In this document: one piece after another, positions 27,375-35,931 of the stretch
Layout: every line of letters begins with the position of its first letter
How positions within the stretch are numbered: the first letter of the stretch is position 1
Source of the DNA: an uncultured Prevotellaceae bacterium
GTDB lineage: Bacteria > Bacteroidota > Bacteroidia > Bacteroidales > Bacteroidaceae
Reading direction: 5' to 3'
Length of the DNA: 64,000 bases
Assembly: GCA_902799905.1 (NCBI GenBank)
Contig: CADCCB010000023.1
Coordinates: 571 to 64,570 of the forward strand
Program-made: the position numbers and the translations under genes
The notes under the pieces: generated by a model
Seen by the model: only the letters and a program-made list of their open reading frames with translations
Told to the model about the DNA's origin: nothing
Database searches by the model: none

Positions 27375-29198
27375 ATGATTAGATTATACCGTTTAAGTCT
27401 GCTATTGGTGTTTTTGTGTGGCGTGTTGCCAGTCATTGCCCAACAGAAGTTGAAGTTCTCGGTTGTCAGTTTTGAACTTGACCAGTTTGACCTGACGGCC
27501 AGGAACGAGCAGTACAAGAAGGTGGACGGTAACGGGTCATTGTATGCCATCATCAAGGTGACGTCGGCCAATCCCGACGATGACCTGAAGGCATACAACT
27601 TCAACTTCGGCAACATGAACAGCCTGGTGGAGCAGCACGACGGCGAACTGTGGGTTTATGTGCAGCGCAACGCCAAGATGGTGACCATCAGCCGCCAGGG
27701 CTACACGACGATCAACAGGTATGATCTGCAGACCACCATTGAGGAGGGGCGCACCTACACCATGCAACTCTCCTCGCAGGGGCCAATAGTACAAAAACAG
27801 ATGGTGTTTTTCCAGATCTCACCTGCCGACAGCAGGGCTGTGGTGATGGTTAAAGGTTCCAGTGCCAATGCTGTTGAAGAGATGCTGAGCACGAACGCCT
27901 CCGGGCAGTTGGCAAAAAGTATGTCGCTTGACGTCTATACCTACCGTGTGATGGCTGAAAACTACTATCCCTCAGAAGGTCGCTTTACATTGAACGACCC
28001 TGTACAGACACATGAGGAGACGGTCACCCTGCGTCCCCGCTTCTCCATGATTACGCTCACAGTAGATGCCGATGCCGACATTTATGTGGATGGTGAACTC
28101 AAAGGACGTCGCAGTTGGAAGGGACCTCTGAATCCTGGCAACTATCAAGTGGAGTGCAGACAGGCTAACCACCGTGCCACCATGCAGAGCATCAGCGTGG
28201 AGGAGAACAAGCCCCAGGCATTCACCCTGCAAGTCCCTGTTCCCATTACCGGGTCACTTGCTATCATTTCAGAGCCGCTCGGTGCCGCTATCAGCATCGG
28301 CGGCAGGGACTATGGCACGACTCCCAGGAACATCACTGATTTGCTGGTAGGCTCTCATCAGGTCAAACTGTCCAAGGCCGGTTATAACGACTTGACTCAG
28401 ACAGTGACTGTGAAGGAGAACGAGACGACGGAAGTGAACCTGACACTGAACGACATCCCCGTGGCAACAGACGAGAAGACCTTCACGGTGACAGGCCATG
28501 GCAAGACGGTGACGTTCAAGATGAAATTGGTAAAGGCCGGCACGTTCCAGATGGGATCGATCACGGGTGAGAGTGACGAGAAGCCCGTACATAGTGTGAC
28601 GCTGACGAGCGACTACTACATGGGCGAGACAGAGGTGACGCAGGCCATTTGGTATGCCGTGACGGGAAAGACCATACAACAGCAGCGTGATATGGCAGAT
28701 AAAAGTTATTCTCTTCGTGGCGAAGGCGACACCTATCCTGCCTACTATATCAGTTATGCGGACTGCAAGCAGTTCCTGAGGGAGTTGAACCAGATGACTG
28801 GCCAGTCGTTCCGTTTCCCGACGGAAGCCGAGTGGGAGTATGCGGCCAGGGGCGGCAGCAAGGGCAAGGGCTACACGTATTCCGGCGGCAACGACATCGG
28901 CGATGTGGCCTGGTATGAAGGCAATTCTGGAAGCGGCACGCATGCCGTCAAGACGAAGTCCCCCAACGAACTTGGCCTCTATGACATGAGCGGGAATGTC
29001 TGGGAGTGGTGCCAGGACTGGTATGACAGTTATCCGTCCTCTGCACAGACAAATCCCACCGGTCCCTCCAGTGGATCCGACCGGGTTTATCGTGGTGGCA
29101 GTTATTTAAACAATGCTTCGTACTGCCGCTCCGCCTATCGCTTCTACTACGGGCCGGCGTATCGCGACGGCCACCTTGGCCTCCGTCTTGCCCTGTAG
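27375..29198 (+). CDS. PEGA/FGE-domain surface protein A with a DGR-like variable end
   Basis: 607 residues. Signal peptide to VIAQQ; an N-terminal domain (25-140) almost identical in all four paralogues (FELDQFDLTARNEQYKKVDG); beta-sandwich regions; a PEGA domain (about 290-362, GAAISIGGRDYGTTP); FGE/SUMF1 domain (about 371-607: FQMGS, GETEVTQAIW, FRFPTEAEWEYAARGG, GLYDMSGNVWEWC). The last 38 residues (YRGGSYLNNASYCRSAYR and on to LGLRLAL) differ strongly from paralogues while the sequence after the stop is conserved. One Cys only at the FGE active site, so probably a binder, not an enzyme. Confidence 0.88.
   Translation: MIRLYRLSLLLVFLCGVLPVIAQQKLKFSVVSFELDQFDLTARNEQYKKVDGNGSLYAIIKVTSANPDDDLKAYNFNFGNMNSLVEQHDGELWVYVQRNAKMVTISRQGYTTINRYDLQTTIEEGRTYTMQLSSQGPIVQKQMVFFQISPADSRAVVMVKGSSANAVEEMLSTNASGQLAKSMSLDVYTYRVMAENYYPSEGRFTLNDPVQTHEETVTLRPRFSMITLTVDADADIYVDGELKGRRSWKGPLNPGNYQVECRQANHRATMQSISVEENKPQAFTLQVPVPITGSLAIISEPLGAAISIGGRDYGTTPRNITDLLVGSHQVKLSKAGYNDLTQTVTVKENETTEVNLTLNDIPVATDEKTFTVTGHGKTVTFKMKLVKAGTFQMGSITGESDEKPVHSVTLTSDYYMGETEVTQAIWYAVTGKTIQQQRDMADKSYSLRGEGDTYPAYYISYADCKQFLRELNQMTGQSFRFPTEAEWEYAARGGSKGKGYTYSGGNDIGDVAWYEGNSGSGTHAVKTKSPNELGLYDMSGNVWEWCQDWYDSYPSSAQTNPTGPSSGSDRVYRGGSYLNNASYCRSAYRFYYGPAYRDGHLGLRLAL
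29080..29198 (+). other. DGR-like variable region, protein A
   Basis: 3' end of gene A. Between the constant TCCGACCGGGT and GGCCTCCGTCTTGCC, codons such as TAT, AAC, AAT, TAC, TTC, GAC and CAC occupy positions that in paralogues hold other NNC/NNT codons. This copy departs most from the pattern (TAT TTA where the others have TGG and NNC). Confidence 0.65.
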
Positions 29199-29284
29199 TC
29201 CTTCCTGGCAGAACAGCAGGCCGGAAAGCGTGTCCCACCCTGCAGTCGGCGGGGCGTACCGAGGCCGCATTCCTGCTTTCATAA

Positions 29285-29313
29285 GGGTAACTTCATCGTT
29301 GAGCGGGCATTAA
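29285..29313 (+). promoter_or_regulatory. Candidate ECF-sigma promoter, copy 3
   Basis: GGGTAACTT at 29285-29293, 13 nt, GCATTAA at 29307-29313; start codon 40 nt on. Lies in a block repeated almost exactly at 35777-35931. Confidence 0.75.
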
Positions 29314-29353
29314 TGACGAAAAGAGAATAATTACAATATAACGAAACCTGTCT

Positions 29354-31192
29354 ATGAACAGACAATTATCATTGAGAATCGCCGCAGTGCTGCTCCTTCT
29401 GTTGTTGGGAGCCGCCAGTTCTATGGCGCAGCCGCGTCAGAAGTTCTCGGTTGTCAGTTTTGAACTTGACCAGTTTGACCTGACAGCCAAGAACGAGCAG
29501 TACAAGAAGGTGGATGGCAATGGGTCATTGTATGCCATCATCAAGGTGACATCGACCAATCCCGACGATGACCTGAAGGCCTATAACTTCAACTTCGGCA
29601 ACATGAATAGTCTGGTGGAGCAGCACGACGGTGAACTGTGGGTGTATGTGCAGCGCAATGCGAAGATGGTGACCATCAGCCGCCAAGGCTACACGACGAT
29701 CAACAGGTATGATCTGCAGACCACCATTGAGGAAGGGCGCACCTATACCATGCAACTTTCCTCGCAGGGGCCAATAGTACAAAAACAGATGGTATTTTTC
29801 CAGATATCACCTGCCGACAGCAGGGCTGTCGTGATGATTAAAGGTTCCGGTGCCAATGCAGTCGAAGAGATGCTGAGCACAAATGCCTCTGGGCAGTTGG
29901 CAAAAAGTATGTCGCTTGATGTTTACACCTACCGTGTGATGGCGGAGAACTACTATCCCTCAGAAGGTCGCTTTACATTGAATGACCCTGTACAGACACA
30001 TGAGGAGACGGTCACCCTGCGTCCCCGTTTCTCCATGATTACGCTTGCAGTAGATACCGATGCCGACATCTATGTGGATGGTGAACTCAAAGGGCGTCGC
30101 AGTTGGAAGGGACCTCTGAATCCTGGCAACTATAAAGTGGAATGCCGCCAGCAGAATCATCGGCCAAGTACCCAATCTATTAGTGTGGAAGAAAACAGAC
30201 CTCAGACATTCACCTTGCAAGTCCCTGCTCCCATTACTGGATCGCTTTCTGTCATTTCAGAGCCGTTCGGTGCAAATATCAGTATCGATGGCAAGGACTA
30301 TGGCACGACTCCTAAAAACATCACTGATTTGCTGATAGGCTCTCATCAGGTTAAACTGTCCAAGGCAGGCTATAACGACTTGACTCAGACGGTAATTGTG
30401 AAGGAAAATGAGTTTAGCGAGGTAAAAGTCACATTAAACAATGTTCCTATAGTAACTACTCCTGTGACAACCGATGAAAAAACCTTCATGGTGACAGGCC
30501 ATGGCAAGACGGTGAAGTTTAAGATGAAGTTGGTGAAGGCAGGCACCTTCCAGATGGGGTCATTGACAGGTGATAATGATGAAAAGCGTGTCCATTCCGT
30601 GACGCTGACCAAAGACTACTATATGGGCGAGACAGAGGTGACCCAGGCTCTGTGGTATGCCGTGATGGGGCAGTCGCCGACATCAGATGGTAGCAAGTGG
30701 GATTCGTCCTATGGTATAGGCAACGACTATCCTGCCTATTATATCAGTTATGAGGACTGCCAGCAGTTCCTGACGAAGTTGAGCCAGATGACTGGCCGGA
30801 ACTTCCGCTTCCCGACGGAGGCCGAATGGGAGTTCGCGGCCAGGGGCGGCACCAAGAGTAAGGGCTATACGTATGCAGGCAGTAACACGATAGGTGATGT
30901 GGCGTGGTATAGTGATAATAGCGGGAACGGGACGCACGTAGTGGCAGGAAAGAAAGCCAACGAACTTGGGCTGTATGATATGAGCGGCAACGTATATGAG
31001 TGGTGCTCCGACTGGTATGGCAGTTATTCGTCGTCTGCCCAGACAAACCCCATTGGTGCTGTCAGTGGCTCCGGACGGGTTTGCCGTGGCGGTAGTTGGA
31101 ACAGCTATGCGGAGGGCTGCCGCACTGCCAATCGCAGCCTACGCAGACCGAGGTATCGCTACGACGACCTTGGCCTCCGTCTTGCCTTGTAG
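29354..31192 (+). CDS. PEGA/FGE-domain surface protein B with a DGR-like variable end
   Basis: 612 residues. Signal peptide MNRQLSLRIAAVLLLLLLGA to SSMAQ; same N-terminal domain, beta regions and PEGA domain as protein A (nearly identical for the first 300 residues), then FGE domain (about 377-612) with GETEVTQALW, FRFPTEAEWEFAARGG and GLYDMSGNVYEWC. Variable end WNSYAEGCRTANRSLRR to LGLRLAL. The FGE half is closer to proteins C (first copy) and D than to A, so the gene is a mosaic. Monocistronic from its own ECF-type promoter; probably surface exposed. Confidence 0.88.
   Translation: MNRQLSLRIAAVLLLLLLGAASSMAQPRQKFSVVSFELDQFDLTAKNEQYKKVDGNGSLYAIIKVTSTNPDDDLKAYNFNFGNMNSLVEQHDGELWVYVQRNAKMVTISRQGYTTINRYDLQTTIEEGRTYTMQLSSQGPIVQKQMVFFQISPADSRAVVMIKGSGANAVEEMLSTNASGQLAKSMSLDVYTYRVMAENYYPSEGRFTLNDPVQTHEETVTLRPRFSMITLAVDTDADIYVDGELKGRRSWKGPLNPGNYKVECRQQNHRPSTQSISVEENRPQTFTLQVPAPITGSLSVISEPFGANISIDGKDYGTTPKNITDLLIGSHQVKLSKAGYNDLTQTVIVKENEFSEVKVTLNNVPIVTTPVTTDEKTFMVTGHGKTVKFKMKLVKAGTFQMGSLTGDNDEKRVHSVTLTKDYYMGETEVTQALWYAVMGQSPTSDGSKWDSSYGIGNDYPAYYISYEDCQQFLTKLSQMTGRNFRFPTEAEWEFAARGGTKSKGYTYAGSNTIGDVAWYSDNSGNGTHVVAGKKANELGLYDMSGNVYEWCSDWYGSYSSSAQTNPIGAVSGSGRVCRGGSWNSYAEGCRTANRSLRRPRYRYDDLGLRLAL
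31072..31192 (+). other. DGR-like variable region, protein B
   Basis: Codons AAC AGC TAT, GGC, AAT, AGC, CGC, TAT, TAC, GAC sit between the constant CGTGGCGGTAGTTGG and GGCCTCCGTCTTGCC. Third bases stay C/T, as expected if AAC/AAT template codons were mutated only at adenines. Confidence 0.7.
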
Positions 31193-31209
31193 CCTTATTG
31201 ACAAGACGA

Positions 31210-31238
31210 GGGTTACTTTTCCTCACATTGTGCTTTAA
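31210..31238 (+). promoter_or_regulatory. Candidate ECF-sigma promoter, copy 4
   Basis: GGGTTACTT at 31210-31218, 13 nt, GCTTTAA at 31232-31238; start codon 28 nt on. Drives the LPP20-type gene and protein C. Confidence 0.8.
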
Positions 31239-31266
31239 CAGATAAAACCTATAATGTATAGAAAGT

Positions 31267-33111
31267 ATGCGAAACCAATTATTATTGACACTCTTGCTGC
31301 TCCTCCCCTTGGAGATGATGGCCCAAAACTGGGACTATATCCAACAGTCTGGCGAATACTACTATGGTATCGGCCATGGTTCCACGGAGGCAGAGGCCTC
31401 CGAGCAGGCGATGGCTGACCTTGTGAGTATGATAGCCACAAATGTGTCGAGCGAATTCCAAGAACTGACCGACGAAACGAAAACCAATGGCGCGATAGAC
31501 CATAAGTCGAGGGTGTTGAACTGCGTGAAGACCTATTCGCAGTCGTCACTGACAAACGTGGAGAAATGGGTCGTCGGCAAGGAACCCGATGTGACGGTAC
31601 GGCGCTATATGAAGCGCTCGGAACTGGCCCGCATCTACGACGGCCGTATCGCAAAGGCGAAGGACATGCTGCTGATTGCCGATGAGTCGCTACAAAGAGG
31701 GAAAGTGGATATGGCACTGCAATACTACTACTGGGCTTACTCGCTCATCCGTTCGGTGCAGCGTCCTAATGAGGTGACTGACGAGAAGGGGAGGATTATC
31801 ACCAACTGGATACCGCTGAAGATAAACGAGATACTCAGTAACGTCAGCGTCTCTTTTGAAAAGCGCGACGGAGACTTCGTCGATCTGTTGTTCAACTATG
31901 ACGGCAAGCCCGTGTCAAGCCTAGAGTACACCTACAACGACGGACGGGCAGAGTGCTACGGCACAGCCAAGGACGGACGTGGTATGATGGAGATGGTGCC
32001 GGGTTATGAGACGGATACCTATCATCTCAGTATAGAATATGAATATAAGGGCCAGGCCCGTGGCGATGCCGAGATGCAGAGCGTGCTGGGTGTTATCACC
32101 CGTAAGGTTTTTCCAAAGGCAGCCATGAAGGTCAAGGGAAAAGGCGCCATAGCCAAGACGCAACCCAAAGAGAAAGACAAAAAGGGCGGCAGCCCGAATC
32201 TTGTCGATCATACAGGCGTGAACCTGAACCCAAGCGGTTCGCAGATGCCCAATAATGCCGAGGACTATGCTGATGTGGCCTTCAAGGTGATAGAGGCCAT
32301 CAAGGCGAAGAACAACACGGAGGCTTCGAAGTATTTTACGTTCGAAGGCAAGGAGATGTTCCGCCAGTTGATAGGCTACGGCACAGGACGTGTGGTAGGC
32401 AATCCCAACCTGAAGTTCTTCAAGAGTGCCGAGGGCAAGGTGGTGGCACGCGGTCTGCAGATGTCGTTCTCATTTAACCGTGGTACCAAGAAGACTTTTG
32501 TTGAGGATGTCGTGCTGACCTTCAATCAGGCCAAGCAGATAGAGAGTATTGCCTTTGGCCTAGGACAGGTAGCCGAAGACGATATTCTGTGTAAACACCC
32601 TGGATGGAAGGACGAGACCCGCGAGATGCTGATGGAGTTTCTGGAGAACTACAAGACGGCCTACTGCCTGCAGAGGCTGGACTATATCCGTGAGATATTT
32701 GCTGACGATGCTGTGATTATTATTGGCAATGTAGCCAAAAGACAGTCGCCGCAGACGGGAACGCGCGAGCGCCCCATCTCATTGGAAGGTCAGGAGGTGA
32801 TTCACTACAACCGCTATACCAAGGATGAGTATCTGAAAAATCTCAAGCGCTGTTTCGACCGCAACGAGTTCATCAATATCCGCTTTGGCAACAATGATGT
32901 ACAATGGTTGGAGAAATTCAAGGACGAGGAGATTTTCGGCATCCAGATCAGTCAGGAGTACAATTCCAGCACATACGGTGACAAGGGCTACCTGTTCCTG
33001 TTGGTCAACATGACGAATCACGATCTTCCGCAGATTAAGGTGCGCACCTGGCAGCCTAACGAAGTGGACATGACGAAACTATATAATGCCGGCGACTTTT
33101 ACAATGAATAA
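31267..33111 (+). CDS. Secreted LPP20-like multidomain protein
   Basis: 614 residues, signal peptide ending EMMAQN. N-terminal domain (20-115) matches the LPP20 pattern: GIGHGSTEAEASEQAMADL. A middle helical region (LIADESLQRGKVDMALQYYY) looks TPR-like, followed by beta-rich segments and a C-terminal NTF2-like region (about 480-600: NYKTAYCLQRLDYIREIF, then DAVIII, typical of a nuclear-transport-factor-2 fold). Function unknown. Its 3' end overlaps or abuts the start of protein C, so the two are co-translated. In the same regulon as the DUF4384 protein, which shares the N-terminal fold. Confidence 0.78.
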   Translation: MRNQLLLTLLLLLPLEMMAQNWDYIQQSGEYYYGIGHGSTEAEASEQAMADLVSMIATNVSSEFQELTDETKTNGAIDHKSRVLNCVKTYSQSSLTNVEKWVVGKEPDVTVRRYMKRSELARIYDGRIAKAKDMLLIADESLQRGKVDMALQYYYWAYSLIRSVQRPNEVTDEKGRIITNWIPLKINEILSNVSVSFEKRDGDFVDLLFNYDGKPVSSLEYTYNDGRAECYGTAKDGRGMMEMVPGYETDTYHLSIEYEYKGQARGDAEMQSVLGVITRKVFPKAAMKVKGKGAIAKTQPKEKDKKGGSPNLVDHTGVNLNPSGSQMPNNAEDYADVAFKVIEAIKAKNNTEASKYFTFEGKEMFRQLIGYGTGRVVGNPNLKFFKSAEGKVVARGLQMSFSFNRGTKKTFVEDVVLTFNQAKQIESIAFGLGQVAEDDILCKHPGWKDETREMLMEFLENYKTAYCLQRLDYIREIFADDAVIIIGNVAKRQSPQTGTRERPISLEGQEVIHYNRYTKDEYLKNLKRCFDRNEFINIRFGNNDVQWLEKFKDEEIFGIQISQEYNSSTYGDKGYLFLLVNMTNHDLPQIKVRTWQPNEVDMTKLYNAGDFYNE

Positions 33112-35776
33112 ATATATGGACAATCGTTTTATGAAACCACGTATTTCACGAAAGACGCGAATGGGTGTCTCGCTGATGGCCCTGGTGCTTCTGCTCCTTG
33201 CGGGCACAGCAACCACAAATGCCCAGCAGAAGTTGAAGTTCACGGTTGCCAGTTTCGAACTTGACCAGTTTGACCTGACAGCCAAGAACGAGCAGTACAA
33301 GAAAGTGGATGGCAACGGGTCACTGTATGCCATCATCAAGGTGACATCGACCAATCCTGATGATGACCTGAAGGCCTACAACTTCAACTTCGGCAACATG
33401 AATAGTTTGGTGGAGCAGCACGACGGTGAACTGTGGGTGTATGTTCAGCGCAATGCAAAGATGGTGACCATCAGCCGCCAGGGTTACACGACGATCAACA
33501 AGTATGACCTGCAGACCACCATTGAGGAGGGGCGCACTTATACCATGCAACTATCTTCGCAGGGAAAGGTCATCAGTATGCAGATGGTGCTTTTCCAGGT
33601 GACGCCAGCCGACAGCAAGGCGGTGGTGATGGTTAAGGGTTCCGGGCCCGATGCTGCGGAGACGATGCTGGGCACGGCTGATGCTTCGGGACAACTGGCC
33701 AAAAACATGGAGTTGGGCACGTACACCTATAAGGTGGTTTCCGAGAACTACTATCCTTCAGAAGGCCGCTTTACCCTTGACGACCAGTCGCAGACACATC
33801 ATGAAAGTGTCATTCTGCGTCCGCGCTTCTCGCTGATCACGCTGACTGTAGCCTCAGAAGCCGACATCTATGTGAATGGTGAACGGAAGGGGCGTCGCAC
33901 ATGGCAAGGGCAGTTGAATGCCGGCAACTATCAGGTGGAGTGTCGACAGCAGAACCATCGCACCACCACGCAGAGCATCAGTGTGGAGGAGAACAAGCCC
34001 CAGACGTTCACCTTGCAGGCACCCACGCCCATCACAGGCACGCTCTCTATTATCTCTCAGCCGCTCGGTGCCGCTATCAGTATCGACGGCAAGGACTATG
34101 GCACGACTCCCAAGAATATCACTGATATGCTGATAGGCTCTCATCAAGTCAAACTTTCAAAGGCTGGCTATAATGATGAACTGCTGACCGCCACGGTGAA
34201 GGAAAATGAGTTTAGCGAGGTGAAAGTCACATTAAACAATATTCCTGTAGTGACTACTCCTGAAGCAACAGATGAAAAGACTTTTACCGTGACAGGTAAT
34301 GGCAAGACAGTGACGTTTAAGATGAAGTTGGTGAAGGCAGGTACCTTCCAGATGGGTTCAGCGACAAGTAATAATGATGACGAAAAGCCTGTTCATTCCG
34401 TGACGTTGACCAAAGACTACTATATGGGTGAGACTGAAGTGACCCAGGCTCTGTGGTATGCCGTGATGGGGCAGTCGCCAACATCAGATGGTAGAAAGTG
34501 GGAATCATACGATGGTCTTGGTGACAACTATCCTGCCTACTGCATTAGTTATGAGGACTGTCAACAGTTCCTGACAAAACTAAATCAGATGACCGGCCAG
34601 AATTTCCGATTCCCAACTGAAGCCGAATGGGAGTTTGCGGCTAAGGGTGGTACAAAATCAAAGGGATATACATACGCAGGCAGTAACGCGATAGATGATG
34701 TAGGGTGGTATAAAGATGACGGGATGGGGACGCACGTAGTGGCAAGAAAGAAAGCCAACGAACTGGGGCTGTATGATATGAGTGGCAACGTATGGGAGTG
34801 GTGCTATGACGGGTATGGCAGTTATTCGTCCTCTGCGCAGACAAATCCCACTGGTGCTGTCAATGTCCCCGAGCGGGTTATCCGTGGCGGCGGTTGGGAA
34901 TGCCCTGGGGCGCTCTGCCGCACCACCTATCGCCTCAGCGGCGGGCTGGATGGCACCCAGGGTCTCCGTCTTGCCCTTACATTAAACAATATTCCTGTAG
35001 AGACTACTCCTGAAGCAACAGATGAAAAGACTTTTACCGTGACAGGTAATGGCAAGACGGTGACGTTTAAGATGAAGTTGGTGGAGGCAGGGACTTTCCA
35101 GATGGGCTCAATGACAGGCGAAGATAATGAAAAGCCTGTTCATTCCGTGACGTTGACCAAAGACTACTATATGGGTGAGACAGAAGTGACGCAGGCCCTT
35201 TGGTATGCCGTGACGGGAAAGACCATACGACAGCAGGCCCTTTGGTATGCCGTGACGGAACAGCAGCGTGATATGGCAAAAAAAAGTTATTCTCTTCGTG
35301 GCGAAGGCGACGACTATCCTGCCTACTATGTCAGTTATGCGGACTGCGAGCAGTTCCTGAGGGAGTTGAACCAGATGACTGGCCAGTCGTTCCGTTTCCC
35401 GACGGAGGCCGAGTGGGAGTATGCGGCCAGTGGCGGCAGCAAGGGCATGGGCTACACGTATTCGGGCGGCAACGACATCGGCGATGTGGCCTGGTATGAT
35501 GGCAATTCGGGGGGAAAAACGCATGCCGTCAAGACGAAATCCCCCAACGAACTGGGGCTCTATGACATGAGCGGCAATGTCTGGGAGTGGTGCCAGGACT
35601 GGTATGGCAGTTATCCGTCCTCTGCACAGACCAATCCCACCGGTCCCTCCAGTGGCTCCGACCGGGTGTACCGTGGTGGCAGTTGGTGCAGCAATGCGAC
35701 GTACTGCCGCACCGCCTATCGCTACTACTACAGGCCGTCGCTTCGCTTCGACCTTGGCCTCCGTCTTGCCCTGTAG
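33104..35776 (+). CDS. PEGA/FGE-domain surface protein C with two FGE domains and two variable regions
   Basis: 890 residues from ATG 33104, whose ATGAATAA overlaps the preceding stop; ATG 33116 and 33131 are alternatives (33086 is less likely). Signal peptide ends TTNAQQ. N-terminal and PEGA domains as in A. Then FGE domain 1 (about 393-625) ending in a variable segment that does not stop but reads on into LTLNNIPVETTPEATDEK, a copy of the linker before FGE 1, and FGE domain 2 (about 643-890), which is close to that of A and ends at the stop. An internal tandem duplication made this form. FGE 2 also has a duplicated QALWYAVT segment. Confidence 0.86.
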   Translation: MNKYMDNRFMKPRISRKTRMGVSLMALVLLLLAGTATTNAQQKLKFTVASFELDQFDLTAKNEQYKKVDGNGSLYAIIKVTSTNPDDDLKAYNFNFGNMNSLVEQHDGELWVYVQRNAKMVTISRQGYTTINKYDLQTTIEEGRTYTMQLSSQGKVISMQMVLFQVTPADSKAVVMVKGSGPDAAETMLGTADASGQLAKNMELGTYTYKVVSENYYPSEGRFTLDDQSQTHHESVILRPRFSLITLTVASEADIYVNGERKGRRTWQGQLNAGNYQVECRQQNHRTTTQSISVEENKPQTFTLQAPTPITGTLSIISQPLGAAISIDGKDYGTTPKNITDMLIGSHQVKLSKAGYNDELLTATVKENEFSEVKVTLNNIPVVTTPEATDEKTFTVTGNGKTVTFKMKLVKAGTFQMGSATSNNDDEKPVHSVTLTKDYYMGETEVTQALWYAVMGQSPTSDGRKWESYDGLGDNYPAYCISYEDCQQFLTKLNQMTGQNFRFPTEAEWEFAAKGGTKSKGYTYAGSNAIDDVGWYKDDGMGTHVVARKKANELGLYDMSGNVWEWCYDGYGSYSSSAQTNPTGAVNVPERVIRGGGWECPGALCRTTYRLSGGLDGTQGLRLALTLNNIPVETTPEATDEKTFTVTGNGKTVTFKMKLVEAGTFQMGSMTGEDNEKPVHSVTLTKDYYMGETEVTQALWYAVTGKTIRQQALWYAVTEQQRDMAKKSYSLRGEGDDYPAYYVSYADCEQFLRELNQMTGQSFRFPTEAEWEYAASGGSKGMGYTYSGGNDIGDVAWYDGNSGGKTHAVKTKSPNELGLYDMSGNVWEWCQDWYGSYPSSAQTNPTGPSSGSDRVYRGGSWCSNATYCRTAYRYYYRPSLRFDLGLRLAL
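34868..34978 (+). other. DGR-like variable region, protein C, internal
   Basis: Follows FGE domain 1: GAA TGC CCT, CTC, TAT, CTC AGC GGC and so on between CGTGGCGGCGGTTGG and GGTCTCCGTCTTGCC. There is no stop; CTTACATTAAAC continues into the second FGE unit. An internal variable region is unusual, since these normally lie at the 3' end of the gene. Confidence 0.6.
35194..35262 (+). repeat. Short tandem duplication inside FGE domain 2 of protein C
   Basis: CAGGCCCTTTGGTATGCCGT occurs twice about 42 nt apart (near 35194 and 35236), keeping the frame and adding 14 residues (QALWYAVT repeated). The paralogues have one copy. Confidence 0.8.
35660..35776 (+). other. DGR-like variable region, protein C, terminal
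   Basis: TGC AGC AAT, TAC, TAT, TAC TAC TAC, CTT, TTC, GAC between GGTGGCAGTTGG and GGCCTCCGTCTTGCC. Downstream about 150 nt match the region after protein A nearly base for base. Confidence 0.7.
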
Positions 35777-35862
35777 TCCTTCCTGGCAGAACAGCAGGCA
35801 GGCAAGCGTGTCCCACCCTGCAGTCGGCGGGGCGTACCGAGGCCGCATTCCTGCTTTCATAA

Positions 35863-35891
35863 GGGTTACTTCATCGTTGAATGGGCATTAA
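35863..35891 (+). promoter_or_regulatory. Candidate ECF-sigma promoter, copy 5
   Basis: GGGTTACTT at 35863-35871, 13 nt, GCATTAA at 35885-35891; start codon 40 nt on. Confidence 0.78.
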
Positions 35892-35931
35892 TGACGAAAA
35901 GAGAATGATTACTATATAACGAAAACTGTCT

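Noticed and set aside
29199-29353. Short gene between proteins A and B
   Set aside because: Frames here have no ribosome site; the block is the post-variable-region repeat plus a promoter.
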